Assembly (NCBI GenBank): GCA_029204225.1
Contig: CM055106.1
Coordinates: 12,559,215-12,623,214 of the forward strand
Origin: Diphasiastrum complanatum
Taxonomy: Eukaryota > Streptophyta > Lycopodiopsida > Lycopodiales > Lycopodiaceae
DNA: 64,000 nucleotides
Direction of reading: 5' to 3'
Made by a program: the position numbers and the translations under genes
Part shown: positions 29,460-41,545 of the stretch, one piece after another
Layout of the letters: each line of letters starts with the position of its first letter
Numbering within the stretch: position 1 is the first letter of the stretch
The notes under the pieces: model-generated
What the model saw: the letters and a program-made list of their open reading frames with translations, nothing else
Told to the model about the DNA's origin: nothing
The model's database searches: none

Positions 29460-29471
29460 TGGTATCAGAGC
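29460..29471 (+). other. Primer binding site, tRNA-iMet type (copia 6)
   Basis: TGGTATCAGAGC directly after the LTR. The 570-bp leader that follows, up to gag at 30041, holds no supported ORF and aligns with the leader of copia 7. Confidence 0.9.
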
Positions 29472-30040
29472 TTTGTTGCAAGCTATTGGAGAAAAAGCCA
29501 TTTCTAACAAGTGATTTGGAGGTTTCACCAATTCTAGAGCATGCTAGAGTGATTCCTACTCAAAATCAAGCATTTTTCATATGCAAAATGGGATTTCTGT
29601 AATCCAAAACTCAATTTAGGGAAAAATACTTGTCGTAGGCCAATTTCACACCATACTTGTTGGATTGAGGCAAGTTTTAATGCATAATAAAGGACTTGGG
29701 ACATTCTTCAAGATTTCATATCAAGTTTCTAGCTTTGCATATAGAATGTGTATGATTGTGTATTTTTGTGAGAACTCTAAAATTGATTGGATCTCTTGTG
29801 TTTGAAGATGCTGGACTTTTCAAGAGTGTGTTTCAATCTTACAAAGTGCAAGAGCTCATAAGATTGTAGGTTGATCATGTGTCAATTTTATGTGTTGGAT
29901 TTGCTAGTTTTTTGTGCAAGAAAGAGATTTGAGAGGTTCCATATCTTTGTGATTTCTTCTTGGATTCATTTAATGACGACTTTCAAGAGATTGCTAAGTG
30001 CATTGGAACAGGTTGAAAGAGAAGATCAAGTCACTACAAC

Positions 30041-30949
30041 ATGGCTACAAATGGAGGCTTCAGGTTGGAGAGCAATGATAGGCTTACCTCAAGCAATTAT
30101 TCAACTTGGAAGGTGAGAATGGAGTCTCTCCTTGAGATGAATGAGTTGATGGACATTGTGGTAGGTGTGAAGTAAATACCTTTGGCACCTCAAGAACAAT
30201 TGAGTTATGATAGGACGCCAAAGAAAGCCCTTCATGTGATCAAGATGAATGTGACAAATGAATTTCTCAAGGAAGTTGGTAAGTGTACTTCATCCAGTGA
30301 GGCTTGGGAAGCTTTAAAGAAGTTTTATGAGTCTAAGTCTAAATCAAGGGTCCTAACCCTAAGGAGGCAAATCTTTCAAAGCTTACAAAGGAAGGATGAA
30401 AGTGCTCATGCTTTTATTTTGAGGGTTAAAGCATTCAATGATGAGTTAGCATGTATTGATGAAAGCATTAAGGAGGTAGAACTTGTTCAAGTTGTTCTTA
30501 ATGGCTTGTTGTATGATCATGCTAATTTTGTTCAAAGTTTTTCTATTCAAAATACTTTGCCAACTATGGTGGATTTGCAAGAAATCTTGGTGAATGTGGA
30601 GTTTAGGCTTCTATCAAGAGGAGAATCTACTTCGATATCTCAAGTTGGAGAGGAGGAGGCTATGTTCTCAAGGGGCAAGTTCAAGGGCAAAGGCAAAGGC
30701 AAGTGGTCTAAAGGGAGAGGCTTCTACTTTTTTTGGAAAGAAGAAAGATAGATCTAAGCTAAATTGTTTCTATTGTGGAGTCAAAGGACATTTTGCTAGT
30801 GAGTGCTTCAAGAACAAGAGAGATCAAGGTGATACGCAAGGTAATCCAACTCTTGATGAAGATGGTGTTGGTGATCAAAATTCAAATGATGATGCTTTTG
30901 TGATGTCTTCATGTTTGATTTCTAATGACGGAGATATTGATCCTTGGTA
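30041..30949 (+). pseudogene. Copia 6 gag
   Basis: ATG at 30041 (CAACATGG), same start as copia 7. Reads SSNYSTWKVRMESLLEMNEL, KKALHVIKMNVTNEFLKEV, SEAWEALKKFYESKS and AFNDELACIDESIKEVELVQ. A Lys/Gly-rich tract and one intact CCHC knuckle, CFYCGVKGHFASEC, are at about 30767-30808. A TAG at about 30174 and a frameshift near 30720 break it. Gag of this family lacks the two-knuckle tail of copia 2. Confidence 0.88.
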
Positions 30950-31344
30950 GATTGATAAGGGAGCAAGCTCACACATGACCTTTCACAAAGAGTATTTTTC
31001 ATCTTTGTTGGCATATGAAGGTGACAAGAGGGTGATCTACACGGCCAATGATGGTGAGTGTGCAATCAAAGGGATTGGCACAATTCTTATGTTTCTCTCT
31101 ACAAATAGGAATGTTCATTTGAAGGATGTTTTGTTAATTTCATCTATTACTAAGAACCTTCTTAGTGTGAGTCAAATGCTAAATAAGGGTCTTAAGGTGG
31201 AGTTTGCATGCTTGATCAAGAAGAAGGATATTGTGATTGCAAAAGGGAAGAGGCAAGGTAAATTGCTCAAACTTGGTGTTTGTGTTGTTTCTAACCAAGT
31301 TGGATTATTGCAAAGGAGCAATTTTCAATGCAAGAGGTGTGGCA
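30950..31344 (+). pseudogene. Copia 6 protease and pre-integrase
   Basis: Starts after a TAG at about 30948. The protease site is IDKGASSHMTFHKEYF, where the catalytic D-S-G has become D-K-G. IKGIGTILMFLSTNRNVHLK and LLSVSQMLNKGLKVEFA follow. The frame ends at EVWH (about 31331-31344), where the gypsy LTR begins. Confidence 0.85.
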
Positions 31345-32601
31345 TGTCGTACTATACCAACAGGGCTAATATAGATTTTATAGTAAATAATGTCGTTCCC
31401 ATAGAGGACAGCGTTAGAAAGTTATGTTTATGGTACAATTATGGCAAGTGGTTTCGAATGTTATTCTGGTTGTCGACAGACATTAAAAAGTAACCAGTAT
31501 TACTTATATTTGGCATGGTAGTGCTAATAAACTCTAAACAACAATCTGGCCTCTATCGATTTGGATGAAGCGCGTTCTACAGATATGTTATCAGAGTAGT
31601 ACAGCGGTACTACACTCTGGCTGATTAAGTTGTCAACAGAGAATTGAGAATTGTTCGATGTATTTGCGACTGTGCAAACAATTAATTAATCACGTTTGCA
31701 AACTATTCATTTCTAGACAGAAGTCCTCAACAACCAAAGTCCAACTTAATGGTTAAAGAACACGAAGAGTTTTAGAATACGTTAGAAACTTATGTCAATG
31801 CCAATCAGGAAGACAGATCAGAGACTTAATTCTGCAGGCAGGACTGTCATCTCATATGTATACATACAGCTTTATTCAATGATCGTGCTAGACTGTACCA
31901 AAGATAGTCATTATTTGAGTGCCAAAAAGAAAGTATTTGCGACAGATGAATAAGATAGTTTAAAGACAGTTCTTTAGAGCATGCTTTACGAAAACGCAAC
32001 GAACAACTGTAATGCACTAGAGCGTTTGTCTGATCGGAGAGAAATTCATGAAATGCGTTAGAGATTGTTAGCAGACTCCAGATCACTCACACTCAACAGT
32101 GCAGAGAACAAAGATAAGAGAGAATAACTCACAGAACTCTATTCACTTCTGCAATCTCTTACATAAGCATAAACTCTTCTCTCTCGATGATCAAGACTGA
32201 AGTGTGAGATCAATATATGTTCTACGGGGCGAACAAACACACCTTTAAACAATAGGTGTGTCGCTCCCGCAAAAGGGTCTATTTAACGATTAGACTGAGA
32301 ATACGTTCACCTAAACCATAAGAAGTATACTTAACTATGAGTTAAAGTTACTGTAGTTTATCATATCTTTTCGTATCTAGTCGTTTCGAAAGGACAACCT
32401 AGTAAAGGTTGTCCAAGACAATGTCTTTTCCTTTAAAAGGTCTTGCCATTAATTACAAGGCAAGTACTTAGGAGATATATTCCCGAAAAATGACTTAGGC
32501 CTCTTCATGCTTTATACTTATCCAGCTCATATCTTCATTTTCGAGTATATCATGCCATATTTATGTTGATATTCAATATTTAACATTTTCGTGACATCAC
32601 A
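31345..32601 (-). repeat. 3' LTR of gypsy 2
   Basis: TGTCGTACTATACC...GACATCACA, 1257 bp. It is full length by comparison with the solo LTR in gypsy 1 (1254 bp) and shares the same terminal motifs. It abuts the copia 6 EVWH motif on the left and the PPT on the right. Confidence 0.93.
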
Positions 32602-32616
32602 TATCCCCTTCCTCAA
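32602..32616 (-). other. Polypurine tract of gypsy 2
   Basis: The minus strand reads TTGAGGAAGGGGATA immediately before TGTGATG, the LTR start. The GGGGATA ending recurs before the 3' LTR of the element at 48426-52990. The 290 bp between the PPT and the accessory ORF hold no supported gene. Confidence 0.8.
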
Positions 32617-32909
32617 ATGTGAAACGTCCTCGTAAACATATCATCTTTATTTCGAGGAGTATTCGAGAAACATTCTTGTTCGTCAAATTTACGTTGAGGC
32701 AAAAAGATATTTCTTCGTGTATTTTGTCCTTTAGATATTTCTTTGTCTTAGAGAATATATGTCTTGTTGTTTCTTTTAATTGAATAGGTTGTTTTGAGTT
32801 GATCTTTGAATTGCTGATGAAAACTGGAATCAAACTTCGAAACATCTTTAAACTTCAAAAAGTCAACATCCCATAGAAACATCACCACGACAAAGACACG
32901 AATGAATTT

Positions 32910-35561
32910 TCAAGAATGATTCAGTTCTTCATATATCTTCTGAGCAAGCTCCAAATTCTGTTGAGCTTCGATCAAGAGCAAGTCTTCTTTCGATTTGGTA
33001 TAGCGGCCAACTGGTAAGTTGCCAAATTCCTCTAACTTAACCGAGAGTAATGTTCCATCGAACAGCTCCTGGGTTAACTTGGTATCTTCATCTGAATCAC
33101 TTCGTAGAGTGATTTCTTTACAGTAACGAGTTGAAAATCTAATAAAATTGCTTTTAACATAAAGATTTTGAACAAAAAATAATGTCTTTGCCGCAAAAGT
33201 ACCAAACTGCCAAAATGTATATGTACCAAATTGCTTATAACGAAATGACTTTCTTCTATCTTGCAAATTATGGCGAATCTCCGCAAAATATTCTGCAAGG
33301 TTTCGCTTCCATTCCACATATAGACTGAATAATTCCGGATAAGCCATATTGATATTTATTAGCAGACCTGCATCGTCGAATGCGTCTAAATTTGCAACCG
33401 CTTGTGGTTTGTACAGCTGAAACTGCGACTTTTGCTTCCAAAAATGTCGCTTATTATTATCTTCGTTTTACAAAAATTGAAGTTCTTTGATACGGATATA
33501 TTCGAGAGCATACGTAGCCGAAGAGCCTATGTATAACTCTGCCGATCCGAAAGGTACGACCTAGAATTTACCTTGGATTATGCCCCGGCAGAGACATCCT
33601 TTCTGCTCGATAGTGAGCTGGGCCCATAACCAGAGAAAGTCGTCCTTCTCCCACGGTCGCTTCCAGTCATCGAAGGCGATGCCTACTATGCCTGGTAGCA
33701 TCATGTAATCCACACACCATTGCAACTCAATACTAAAAGCATGTGGACACCATTTCCAGAAGCGATCAGCAAATGCACAGAATCTGTCAGCACATACCTT
33801 CAATTAATTTTGTCGCATTCGCTTTGGCTGAGTAGATGTAGTTGCAAAATCCTGAGTTTGAAACTTAGCAGCCAGCTTCTAATCTTCCATTTGTTTCTTT
33901 TGGGATGACAGCTCCTATTCGAGCTTGTCAATCTTCGAGACAGACTCCAGAAATTCTGGATGGTCTAAGGCTCTGGTGCAGGCAGGCACAGCTTGGAGTT
34001 GTTGTGTAAGTTCATCAATTTGCAGCAGGGCATACAGATAATCATTGTGCGCATTGGGCCCGCTGCAAGATGGGGTGGCATCACTGGAGATCTTTGCCAA
34101 CTCTTCCTCGACAAGACCGCATTCTCGAGCGATTGTAAGAACTCGACTCAAAAATTGTCTAGCATCTAGCCTTGGAGCTGGTTCAGCTTCGTGAGATCGA
34201 CAGTAATTGATCCTGCGGTGGTGCTCAGGGACAAAGCAGCTTCTGCCTATAATCTTGTCATTCGCTCCTCCTGTAGATGTTTCTGGAGCGCGACATTATG
34301 TTGATTTGTAGCCAAAAGTTGCTGCTTCAAAGAATCGTTTTGAGTCTGAAAATTGTCAAACTTGGCCTGAATTGCCTTATTGGTCTGTTTCAAAGAATCA
34401 GCTTCCTTTATTAAAGTCTGAAGCTGTGTTTCAAGGGAACGATGTTGTTCAATCAGCTTCGTGTTGTCTGATTCGAGAGAATCGATCTTCTCGAAGGACT
34501 CATTCAGAGAGTCAAGTGATTTTCTCTCTGAGGTGATAAGCTGCATTGTGAGTTGACGGTGGTACTTTAGCCACAAGGTTCTTGGCTTTCTCAGTCATGG
34601 ATCGAAACCACTGGAGCTGGTCGCCTGGTTCTTCGTCATCTGTCACATGTGCCCCAGTGTCACCTTCAGCAGCTATGCGTCCCTTGTCTGATGTATCGGA
34701 CTGGGTTGCGTCATCCTCAGTGGTGGATGCACTCGGCTGCTTCTGAGATGTGGAAGCAAATGCTGGCTTTGAAGAATCCACAACAGCAGCAGGTCCATCG
34801 GTGTCCATTGCCATAGCTTCACTCTCCACAGTAGTGGCGGCTGCTACTTTGATTGCTGCTGCAGCATCGACTGGAACCAGAATACGTACATAAAAGATGC
34901 TGGAAAGATCTATTGGCTTGGGAACCAACAATCTTCCTATCAGCATGGTTTTCTCTTGATCGCTCAATATGTCAAAATGAGCGCAGAGTCGAGATACATG
35001 GGCTCCAACTCCAGAAAACTTTTGGTGCTTAATCCAGCGCAAAAAGGCTTTGTATGTGATAACGCCGAAGCACACTGGATTACCCGCAAGAGCATCTAAT
35101 ATATACCCAAAATTTTGAACTGAAATGGTAGCATCCGAATCCGTCAAAAAGATTGCTTGGTTTGCATATTTACAAAACAACTTGAATGTCGTATCTCGGA
35201 TCATAGAGATTTTGTACCCCTTCGTGGGTACGAAATAGTTGCTTAAGAAGTGGGCAGCTTCATCCACTGAATCTGTGTTAGTTGAAAGCAGCTTCCCATC
35301 CAAAGGTAATCCGAGAGCTATGCAGAACAGGTCTTCAATGATAGTGAAGAATTGGCCTCGTACATGAACTTTGAAGTCCACCTCCGAAATTGAATGGATG
35401 GAGTTTACGAATTCAGTACTGACTTCAGACAAGATGATAGAGGGGTCCACTTTCAAATCACCCAACCTGCATCGATCCAAAAAGGACTGGATGGATGCCA
35501 GACGGATTCCTACGTGTGCTTTCCAAATGATATTAGAGCTCGAACCTGATGCGGAATCCAT
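32910..35561 (-). pseudogene. Accessory coiled-coil ORF downstream of gypsy pol, copy 2
   Basis: ATG at 35561 (minus), ACAATGG context. The first 340 codons are open: N-terminal domain with FKVHVRGQFFTI, FLTDSDATISVQNFGYILDA and TYKAFLRWIKHQKFSGVGAH, then an Ala/Ser/Asp linker. A frameshift near 34560 leads to a coiled coil (34576-34247). The C-terminal part has FWKWCPHAFSIELQWC and WKRPWEKDDFLWLW, then AEYFAEIRHNLQDRR and an acidic helical end at 32910. It runs about 170 residues beyond the truncated copy 1. Two stops (33563-33565 and about 33470) coincide with stops in copy 1. No membrane segment or signal peptide is seen. Function unknown; a Gag- or chromatin-associated structural role is only a guess. 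Confidence 0.8.
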
Positions 35562-35830
35562 TGTTCGAATGTTGAACGATAGCTTCGTAGATCGCAATAG
35601 TTCGCAAAAAGGTGCTTTGATTGCAAAGAGTGAGCGCAGGAAAGCATAAACTTCGCAGGTAGAGAGTGTAAAGAGAAAAAATGAAAAATAACTCTGATAA
35701 ACAGTAGCGGTGTGGAAGAGATGATGATGTGGCATGGTGACTTGACATCTGTCACTTCTATTTATGGAGGACGTGCATGGCTCAGTGTTTGAAACTATAA
35801 TTTGCCAGATCGAAAAAAAAAAAATTCTGG
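35562..35830 (-). other. Spacer between integrase and accessory ORF in gypsy 2
   Basis: Non-coding, 270 bp. It retains a minus-strand TATAAATAG-like box (about 35758-35766), roughly 200 bp before the accessory ATG. This matches the TATAAATGG at 18454 in copy 1 and may be a sub-promoter. Confidence 0.45.
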
Positions 35831-37174
35831 TCAAAGGTAGTATTTCTTCAGTCTGGACCCGTTAATACGTGTCAGTAATAGTTCATCTTCAAGTAATTGA
35901 AGTTGCATAGAACCATTGTCAAACACCTCTATGACTTTATACGGTCCAAGCCATCGCATATGGAGTTTTCCAGGGGACTTTTGATGGCGACTGTCATATA
36001 TTAGCGCATAATCATCAGCTTTATGATCACATTTTTTTATACGACTGTCATATTTTTTTTTTTTTGTTTCTGGATTTCCTCTGTTAGTTTTTGTGAAGTC
36101 TCTCAAGCTTCAGCTAGTTCTTCAATATCAGTCAACCTTTCGCTTATCAATCCTGTATTTGTTTGTTGATCTTGAATACGAAAGGTTTTCACCTTGAATT
36201 CAATTGGCAAGATAGGATGCCTACCATATGTAAGGAAATATGGTGTCTGTTTTGTCATGATTTTCTCTATGTTGCGATAAGCCTAGAGAACTTATGGTAG
36301 TTTCTGATCCCAATCCGTTGCATTTGCAATAGTAATTTTAGTCAGGATCTTACATAAGATTCCATTAGCTCTTTCTGTCAACCCATTTGCTTTTGGATTA
36401 TATGGTGTAATTTTTCTGTGTTTGATCATGAAATAGGTTGTCAACAACCGTATCGTATCATTTAAAAAATGTGTTCCTCGGTCACTTACTAGTTCGAGTG
36501 GACAACCATATCTTGTGATTATACTTTTGAATAAGAATGTCGCGACAGTTTTCGCATCGTTTCGTTTCGTTTCGTTGCCTCGGCTTCAACGTTCTTGGTA
36601 GCATAATCCGTGGCAACTAGAATATAACGACATTTTGTATGTCGGGTAACAGGTTTGATTGGACCGACAAAGTCAATCCCCCACTTCTCGAATGGTGCAA
36701 GAGGCGATATTGGTGTCAACGGCCAATACATTGCTTTTGTAGGCTTACCAGGCATGGATCACATGAACGAATAAAATTTGATACATCCTTGAACATTGTT
36801 GGCCACCAATACTTGGCAGTCAATATCTTATTAACTGTATTCTTCAAAGCAAAATGTCCGCCAGCATCTTCTGAGTGTAAGACTTTAACAACCTTTTTAA
36901 TGTCTTCAGTTTCAAGACATCTTCATAGTTGATGGTCAGCACCAAGCTTGTATAGAACATTGTTAATAATTGTATAAGGTGTTATCTTATATTGAAAAAT
37001 TGTCTTTTGCTCCAAATCATAACCATACGGATATATCCAACCCTTAAGATAAATAATAATATCAGAATATAACGAATTTGTAGATGAAATCTTGAATAAA
37101 TGTTCGTCTGAAAAATCATCATTGATAGGGTCTTCAATTTTTCTGGTGCTGAGTCGTGATAGATAATCAGCATT
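35831..37174 (-). pseudogene. Gypsy 2 integrase
   Basis: Finger Cys pair near 36760, core [12 protein letters not shown] (first Asp), S-D-R-G-T-H (second Asp, about 36475) and the NGLTERANG region (Glu, about 36390). The C-terminal domain ends in RWLGPYKVIEVFDNG and RLKKYYL at 35831. A 5-bp slippage gain in an ACGAA run near 36560 shifts the frame between the two Asp residues, and a stop lies near 36285. Compared with copy 1 there is no solo LTR between RNase H and integrase. Confidence 0.9.
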
Positions 37175-38440
37175 CGTATGATATTTTCCTTGAGGAAACT
37201 CTACTTGATAAGTAAATTCTTGCAGAAGTAGAACCCATCAAGCAATTCGTCCTGATAGATCTGGTTTATTTACAAGATACTTAAGAGCATAATGATCCAC
37301 ATGAAAAATAAATACATATCCCAGCAAATAATGCCGAAATGTTTTAACAGTGATACTCATGCCAAGTGCTTCCCTTTCTGTAGCCGAATAATTCTTCTCT
37401 AATGCACTAAGCTATCAACTCGCATAGTAGATTGGATGATCCTTCTTCTGGTCGTCCTTCTGGCTTAGAGAGACGCCAATAGCAAATGCAGAAACATAAT
37501 TGTGAAATAAAATAGCCCAGTTGGGTGGTCTCAGAATAGGAGCCTTAATCAACATTTGCTTAAGATCTTCGAATGCTTTCTGCTGTTTATTCGTCCGCAA
37601 GTATTCTACTTGTTTCTTCAGTAGATGTGTAAGAGAGGCAGCAATAGAAGCATGATTTTGAATAAATCTCCTGTAATAGCCAACATGTCCTAAGAAAGCT
37701 CTTAGTTCAAGTAAATTGGTTGGTATCTGGAGATTCTTTATAAGATTGACTTTATCTTTGTCGACTTCTATTCCTCTGTTAGATATTATGTGTCCGAGCA
37801 ATATTCCTTCTTTCATACCAAAAAAACATTTCTCTGGATGAAGAGATAAACAAGTATCTCGACACCGTTGCAATGTTAATTTCAGCTTCTGCATGTTTGT
37901 TTTTATATCACTGTATACACAGAAATCATCAATAAATATTTCGAGAAAAGTTCTCAGGAAGGCAACGAAGATTAACATCATAATTCACTGAAAAGTCCCT
38001 GGAGCGTTACAAAGACCAAAGGGCATTTTGTTGTAGGCATAGGTGCCCCAATCCGTAGTGAATGTGGTCTTTGAACGATCCTCCTTTCGCACTCCAACCT
38101 GATTATATGCAGAAAAGCCGTCAAAGAAACTGTAACGCTCTTGACCAGCAACCTGATCTAGAATGGAATCAGTGAAAGACAGAGGATGATGGTCCTTCCT
38201 TGTGGCAGCATTGAGTTTGCAAAAATCCTGGCATATTCGTATTTTGCCAGTCTTCTTCTTTGGGACGACAACAAGGGTGAAACCCATTCACTACTTAGGA
38301 CGTGATAAATTATACCTGCCTTAAGGTGCTTGTTAAGTTCATCCTTAACAATGAGAGAGTACTTAGGATTGAGACCATATTGTCTCTCGAATAGGTACAG
38401 CATCTTCCTTAAGATCAATTCGGTGCTCTCTGAATTTTGC
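37175..38440 (-). pseudogene. Gypsy 2 reverse transcriptase and RNase H
   Basis: VVVPKKKTGKIRICQDFCKL, FFDGFSAYNQVGV, YNKMPFGLCNAPGTFQ, a single TGA at about 37984, then LEIFIDDFCVYSD with the F-I-D-D catalytic pair at about 37930. CLSLHPEKCFFG and LGHVGYYRRFIQ follow, then RNase H with HPIYYAS and YSATEREALGM, FHVDHYALKYL and NADYLSRLS near 37170. This is the best-preserved RT in the window, with few disabling changes. Confidence 0.92.
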
Positions 38441-39497
38441 AGGTATACCCTTCAAATCGTCGAGCGACCAGGCAAAAACGTCTTGATACTCCTTCAATAG
38501 TTCAGTGAATTCCACTAACTCCAATTCTCCAAGTGACTTCAAAACATGCACAAATATGCCAGGTGCAAGTTCAATTAGTTCAGTAGAATCAGGTAAATGA
38601 TACCTTTTGTCAGACTGACCTTGGTATGGCCATGTATTTCATGCATGGTTGACTCCACAAATGTTTTCTTGTCGTCAACCTAGTTCTTGTTACGAAATTT
38701 ATGTTCGAATTCATCACTCGAATCGTTAGACTCTTTCGAGTTCGTGTCTGCAACGTTAATTTCTTCATATGAAACATCCGCTTCACCATCGCAGGCATCA
38801 AAGAATTCTTCATCAGCATTCTCATAACATTCAAAGTACTACACTTCAATATCAGATCCATTGGGAAAAATATTCAAGGCATACGAAGATTCTTCCGATG
38901 TAAGGCTGGTGTCGGACAAAGGAGTTTCACCTTCATAATTGTCACGAGTCCAGTTTATGATTTGTTCTGCTGGCTTACCTCGGTTATTGGTCTCACCAGT
39001 CTGAAATCTCAGCTCTCTGGATTTCCAATGTACACTTGCGTTTGATTGATAAAGCCAATGTCGTCCAATCAACACAGAATAGGATGACAAACCGATTGGT
39101 TTGATAACAATGTAATTCATTGTGAACGGCTTGGCTTGAATGTAGACAGTGACATCCTTCAGTTCTCCAACAGGTTTTCGTCATGTCGAATCAGCTAACT
39201 TGATGTTTCGCTATGTCGGTTGAATGTCAGTAAGCCCCAAAGCATGAGCTGTGTCTTCTGTTATTATATTTACTCTGGAACCAGAGTCAATTGGCACTTT
39301 TTTTATCAGGCATCTCGCAATGGTAATATCAATCTCAGGTGCACCAAGATCACCTAAATCGATAGACAAAACACCAGCATCTGGCAGAGAAATTTGTTTT
39401 TTCTTTTTGGAAACAGAAAGACCTTTTAGTTGCTTTTTGTAATAAGTATTATCTGCCAGCAGCTGTTCAAAAGTAATGTTCGGTCGAAGGGATCTGT
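38441..39497 (-). pseudogene. Gypsy 2 protease and pol linker
   Basis: Starts in SLRPNITFEQLLADN at the deletion junction. Then PIDSGSRVNIITEDTAHALG (D-S-G), a flap and the VLIGRHWLYQSN segment, an acidic linker, and FAWSLDDLKGIPAKFREHRI leading to RT. Two or three frame breaks. The preceding gag and zinc knuckles are absent, so the frame opens straight out of LTR sequence at about 39497. Confidence 0.88.
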
Positions 39498-40573
39498 TGG
39501 CAGACATTAAAAAGTAACCAATATTACTTATATTTGGGATGGTAGTGTTAATAAACTCAGAACAACAATCTTGCTTCTATCGAATTGGATGAAGCGCGTT
39601 CTACAGATGAGATGGTATCAGAGTAGTACAACGGTACTACACTCTGGCTGATTAAGTTGTCAACAAGGAATCGACAATTGTTCGATGTATTCAGAGTGTG
39701 CAGACAATTAATTAATCGCATTCGCGAACTATTCGTTTCTAGACAAAAGTTCTCAACAACTAAAGTCCAACTTAATGGTTAAAGAACACAAAGAGTTTTA
39801 GAATACGTTAGAAACTTATGTCAATGCCAATCAGGAAGACAGATCAGAGACTTAATTCTTCAGGCAAGGACTGTCATCTCATATGTATACATACAGCTTT
39901 ATTCAATGATTGTGCTAGACTGTACCAAATATAGTCGTTATTTGAGTGCCGAAAAGAAAGTATTCACGACAGACGAATAAGATAGTTTAAAGACAGTTCT
40001 TTAGAGCATGCTTTACCGAAACGCAGCGAACGACTGTAATGCACTAGAGCGTTTGTCTGATCGGAGAGAAATTCATGAAATGCGTTAGAGATTGTTAGCA
40101 AACTCCAGATCACTCACACTCAGCATTGCGGAGAACAAAGATAAGAGAGAATAACTCACAGAACTCTATTCACTTCTTCAATCTCTTACATAAGCATAAA
40201 CTCTTCTCTCTCGATGATCGAGACTGAAGTGTGAGATCAACATATGTTCTACGGGGCGAACAAATCTAAATTAACAAGTGTGTCGCTCCCGCGAAAGGGT
40301 CTAGTTAACGATTAGACTGAGAATACGTTCACCTATACCATAAGAGGTATACTTAACTATGAGTTAAAGTTACTCTAGTTTATCATGTCTTTTCGTATCT
40401 AGTCTTTTCGTATGGACAACCTAGTAAAGGTTGTCCAAGACAATGTCTTTTCCTTTAAAAGGTCTTGCCCTTAATTACAAGGCAAGTACTTAGGAGATAT
40501 ATTCCCGAAAAATGACTTAGGCCTCTTCATGATTTATACTTTTCCAGCTCATATCTTCATTTTCGAGTATATC
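39498..40573 (-). repeat. 5' LTR of gypsy 2, truncated at both ends
   Basis: Aligns with the 3' LTR of the same element but lacks its inner 115 bp or so (lost with PBS and gag) and about 45 bp of the outer end. The outer end runs from GAGTATATCA into copia sequence without the TGTGATG terminus. Confidence 0.9.
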
Positions 40574-40880
40574 ACAAGTCATTGGAGGTAATGGCAAGGA
40601 GGCAAGTTGTGTTTGGTCTTCCAAAGCCTCTCACTAGCATGAATCATGTTTGTGAGCAATGTGCTTTATCAAAGTCACATAGATTACCTTATAAGAGATC
40701 TACATCTAGATCTACTAAGCCTTTCCAACTTGTGCATTCAGATATTCATGGAGTTACTACAATTAGCAATGGTGGTGCTAAAATGTATGTAACATTTATT
40801 GATTATTTTAGTAGATTTTGTTGGGTGTATCTACTAAAGAGCAAGGATGAAGTGTATGATGTCTTTGTCAAGTTCAAGAT
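40574..40880 (+). pseudogene. Copia 6 integrase, continued
   Basis: KSLEVMARRQVVFGLPK, CEQCALSKSHRLPY (finger Cys pair), FQLVHSDIHGVTTI (first Asp of the core), FIDYFSRFCWVYLLKSKDE and FVKFK. The homology breaks at about 40880; the second Asp and the Glu are not reached. It is the downstream half of the copia whose gag begins at 30041. Confidence 0.88.
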
Positions 40881-41029
40881 TGTAGTTTTTCCTTTTGCAA
40901 ATGTGTGACATTTTTTGCCGACAAAATGTGAATTTTTTATGGCAAACACCCATTCTCTCTCTAAAATAGTTATATATATATATCTGAATCACTTGGCATG
41001 CTGGCGGCCAAGCGAAGTTTTTATTGTAT

Positions 41030-41545
41030 TTTTACACGGGCTCCTTGGACTCATTGTGGTCCCTTGTGGTCTAGCCCACTGCTAGGGAGCACAAGAAGCC
41101 TCCTTGTGCTCCCTTGTGGTGGCCGAACGAACCACAAAAGGCCTTCTTGCGGTCTATTTCGGCCACCACAAGGGAGCACAAGGAGGCTCTTTGCGGTCCC
41201 TTGGGCCACCGCAAGGGACCTCATTGAGCCTTCTTGTAGTCCTTTGAGGTGGTCTAGACCGCAAGAAGGCTCCTTGTGGTCCCTTGGGGTGGGCTCCTTA
41301 TGGCCCGTTGGGTTGGGTACCCTAAACCGTGAGGGACCACAAGGAGCCTTCTTGCGGTCCCTTGCGGTGGTCTGGACTGCACCCCCTTGTGGTCTATTGC
41401 AGTCGTGCAAGGGACCGCAAGGAGCCTCCTTGCAGTGGGTTGGACCAGAGCGGTCCAGCCCACCACAAGGGACCGCAAGAAGGCTCCTTGCGGACTGCAC
41501 GGAACCACAAGGATTGCGGTTTCTTGCCTTCATAGCCCTCTTGGG
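41030..41545. repeat. GC-rich, self-complementary repeat island
   Basis: About 515 bp built from variants of CTCCTTGCGGTCCCTTG and GGTGG, together with their reverse complements (CAAGGGACCGCAAGGAG), spaced by a few dozen bases. It stands out sharply from the AT-rich flanks. Long frames open on both strands (one of about 187 codons) because stops are rare in this composition; the peptides are low-complexity Arg/Leu/Gly/Pro and are not credible genes. Confidence 0.85.

Larger units (their letters stand above)
31345..40573 (-). mobile_element. Ty3/gypsy retrotransposon 2 with accessory ORF (minus strand, gag deleted)
   Basis: Same family as gypsy 1, inserted in copia 6. On the minus strand from 40573: partial 5' LTR, then directly protease, RT with an intact F-I-D-D box, RNase H, integrase, accessory ORF, PPT and a full 3' LTR. 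PBS, gag and all three zinc knuckles are missing through one deletion. The outer 5' LTR end and a few flanking bases are also lost at 40573. Less stop-ridden than copy 1 in pol. Confidence 0.93.
28961..40880 (+). mobile_element. Ty1/copia element 6, split by gypsy 2
   Basis: LTR, PBS, gag, protease and pre-integrase lie at 28961-31344. Integrase resumes at 40574-40880 after the 9.2-kb inverted gypsy 2. The left junction falls in the pre-integrase EVWH motif and the right one resumes with KSLEVMARRQVVFGLPK, a few residues further into the same domain. Similarity to copia stops at about 40880 in the integrase core; RT and 3' LTR are missing. Closest relative in the window is copia 7. Confidence 0.88.
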
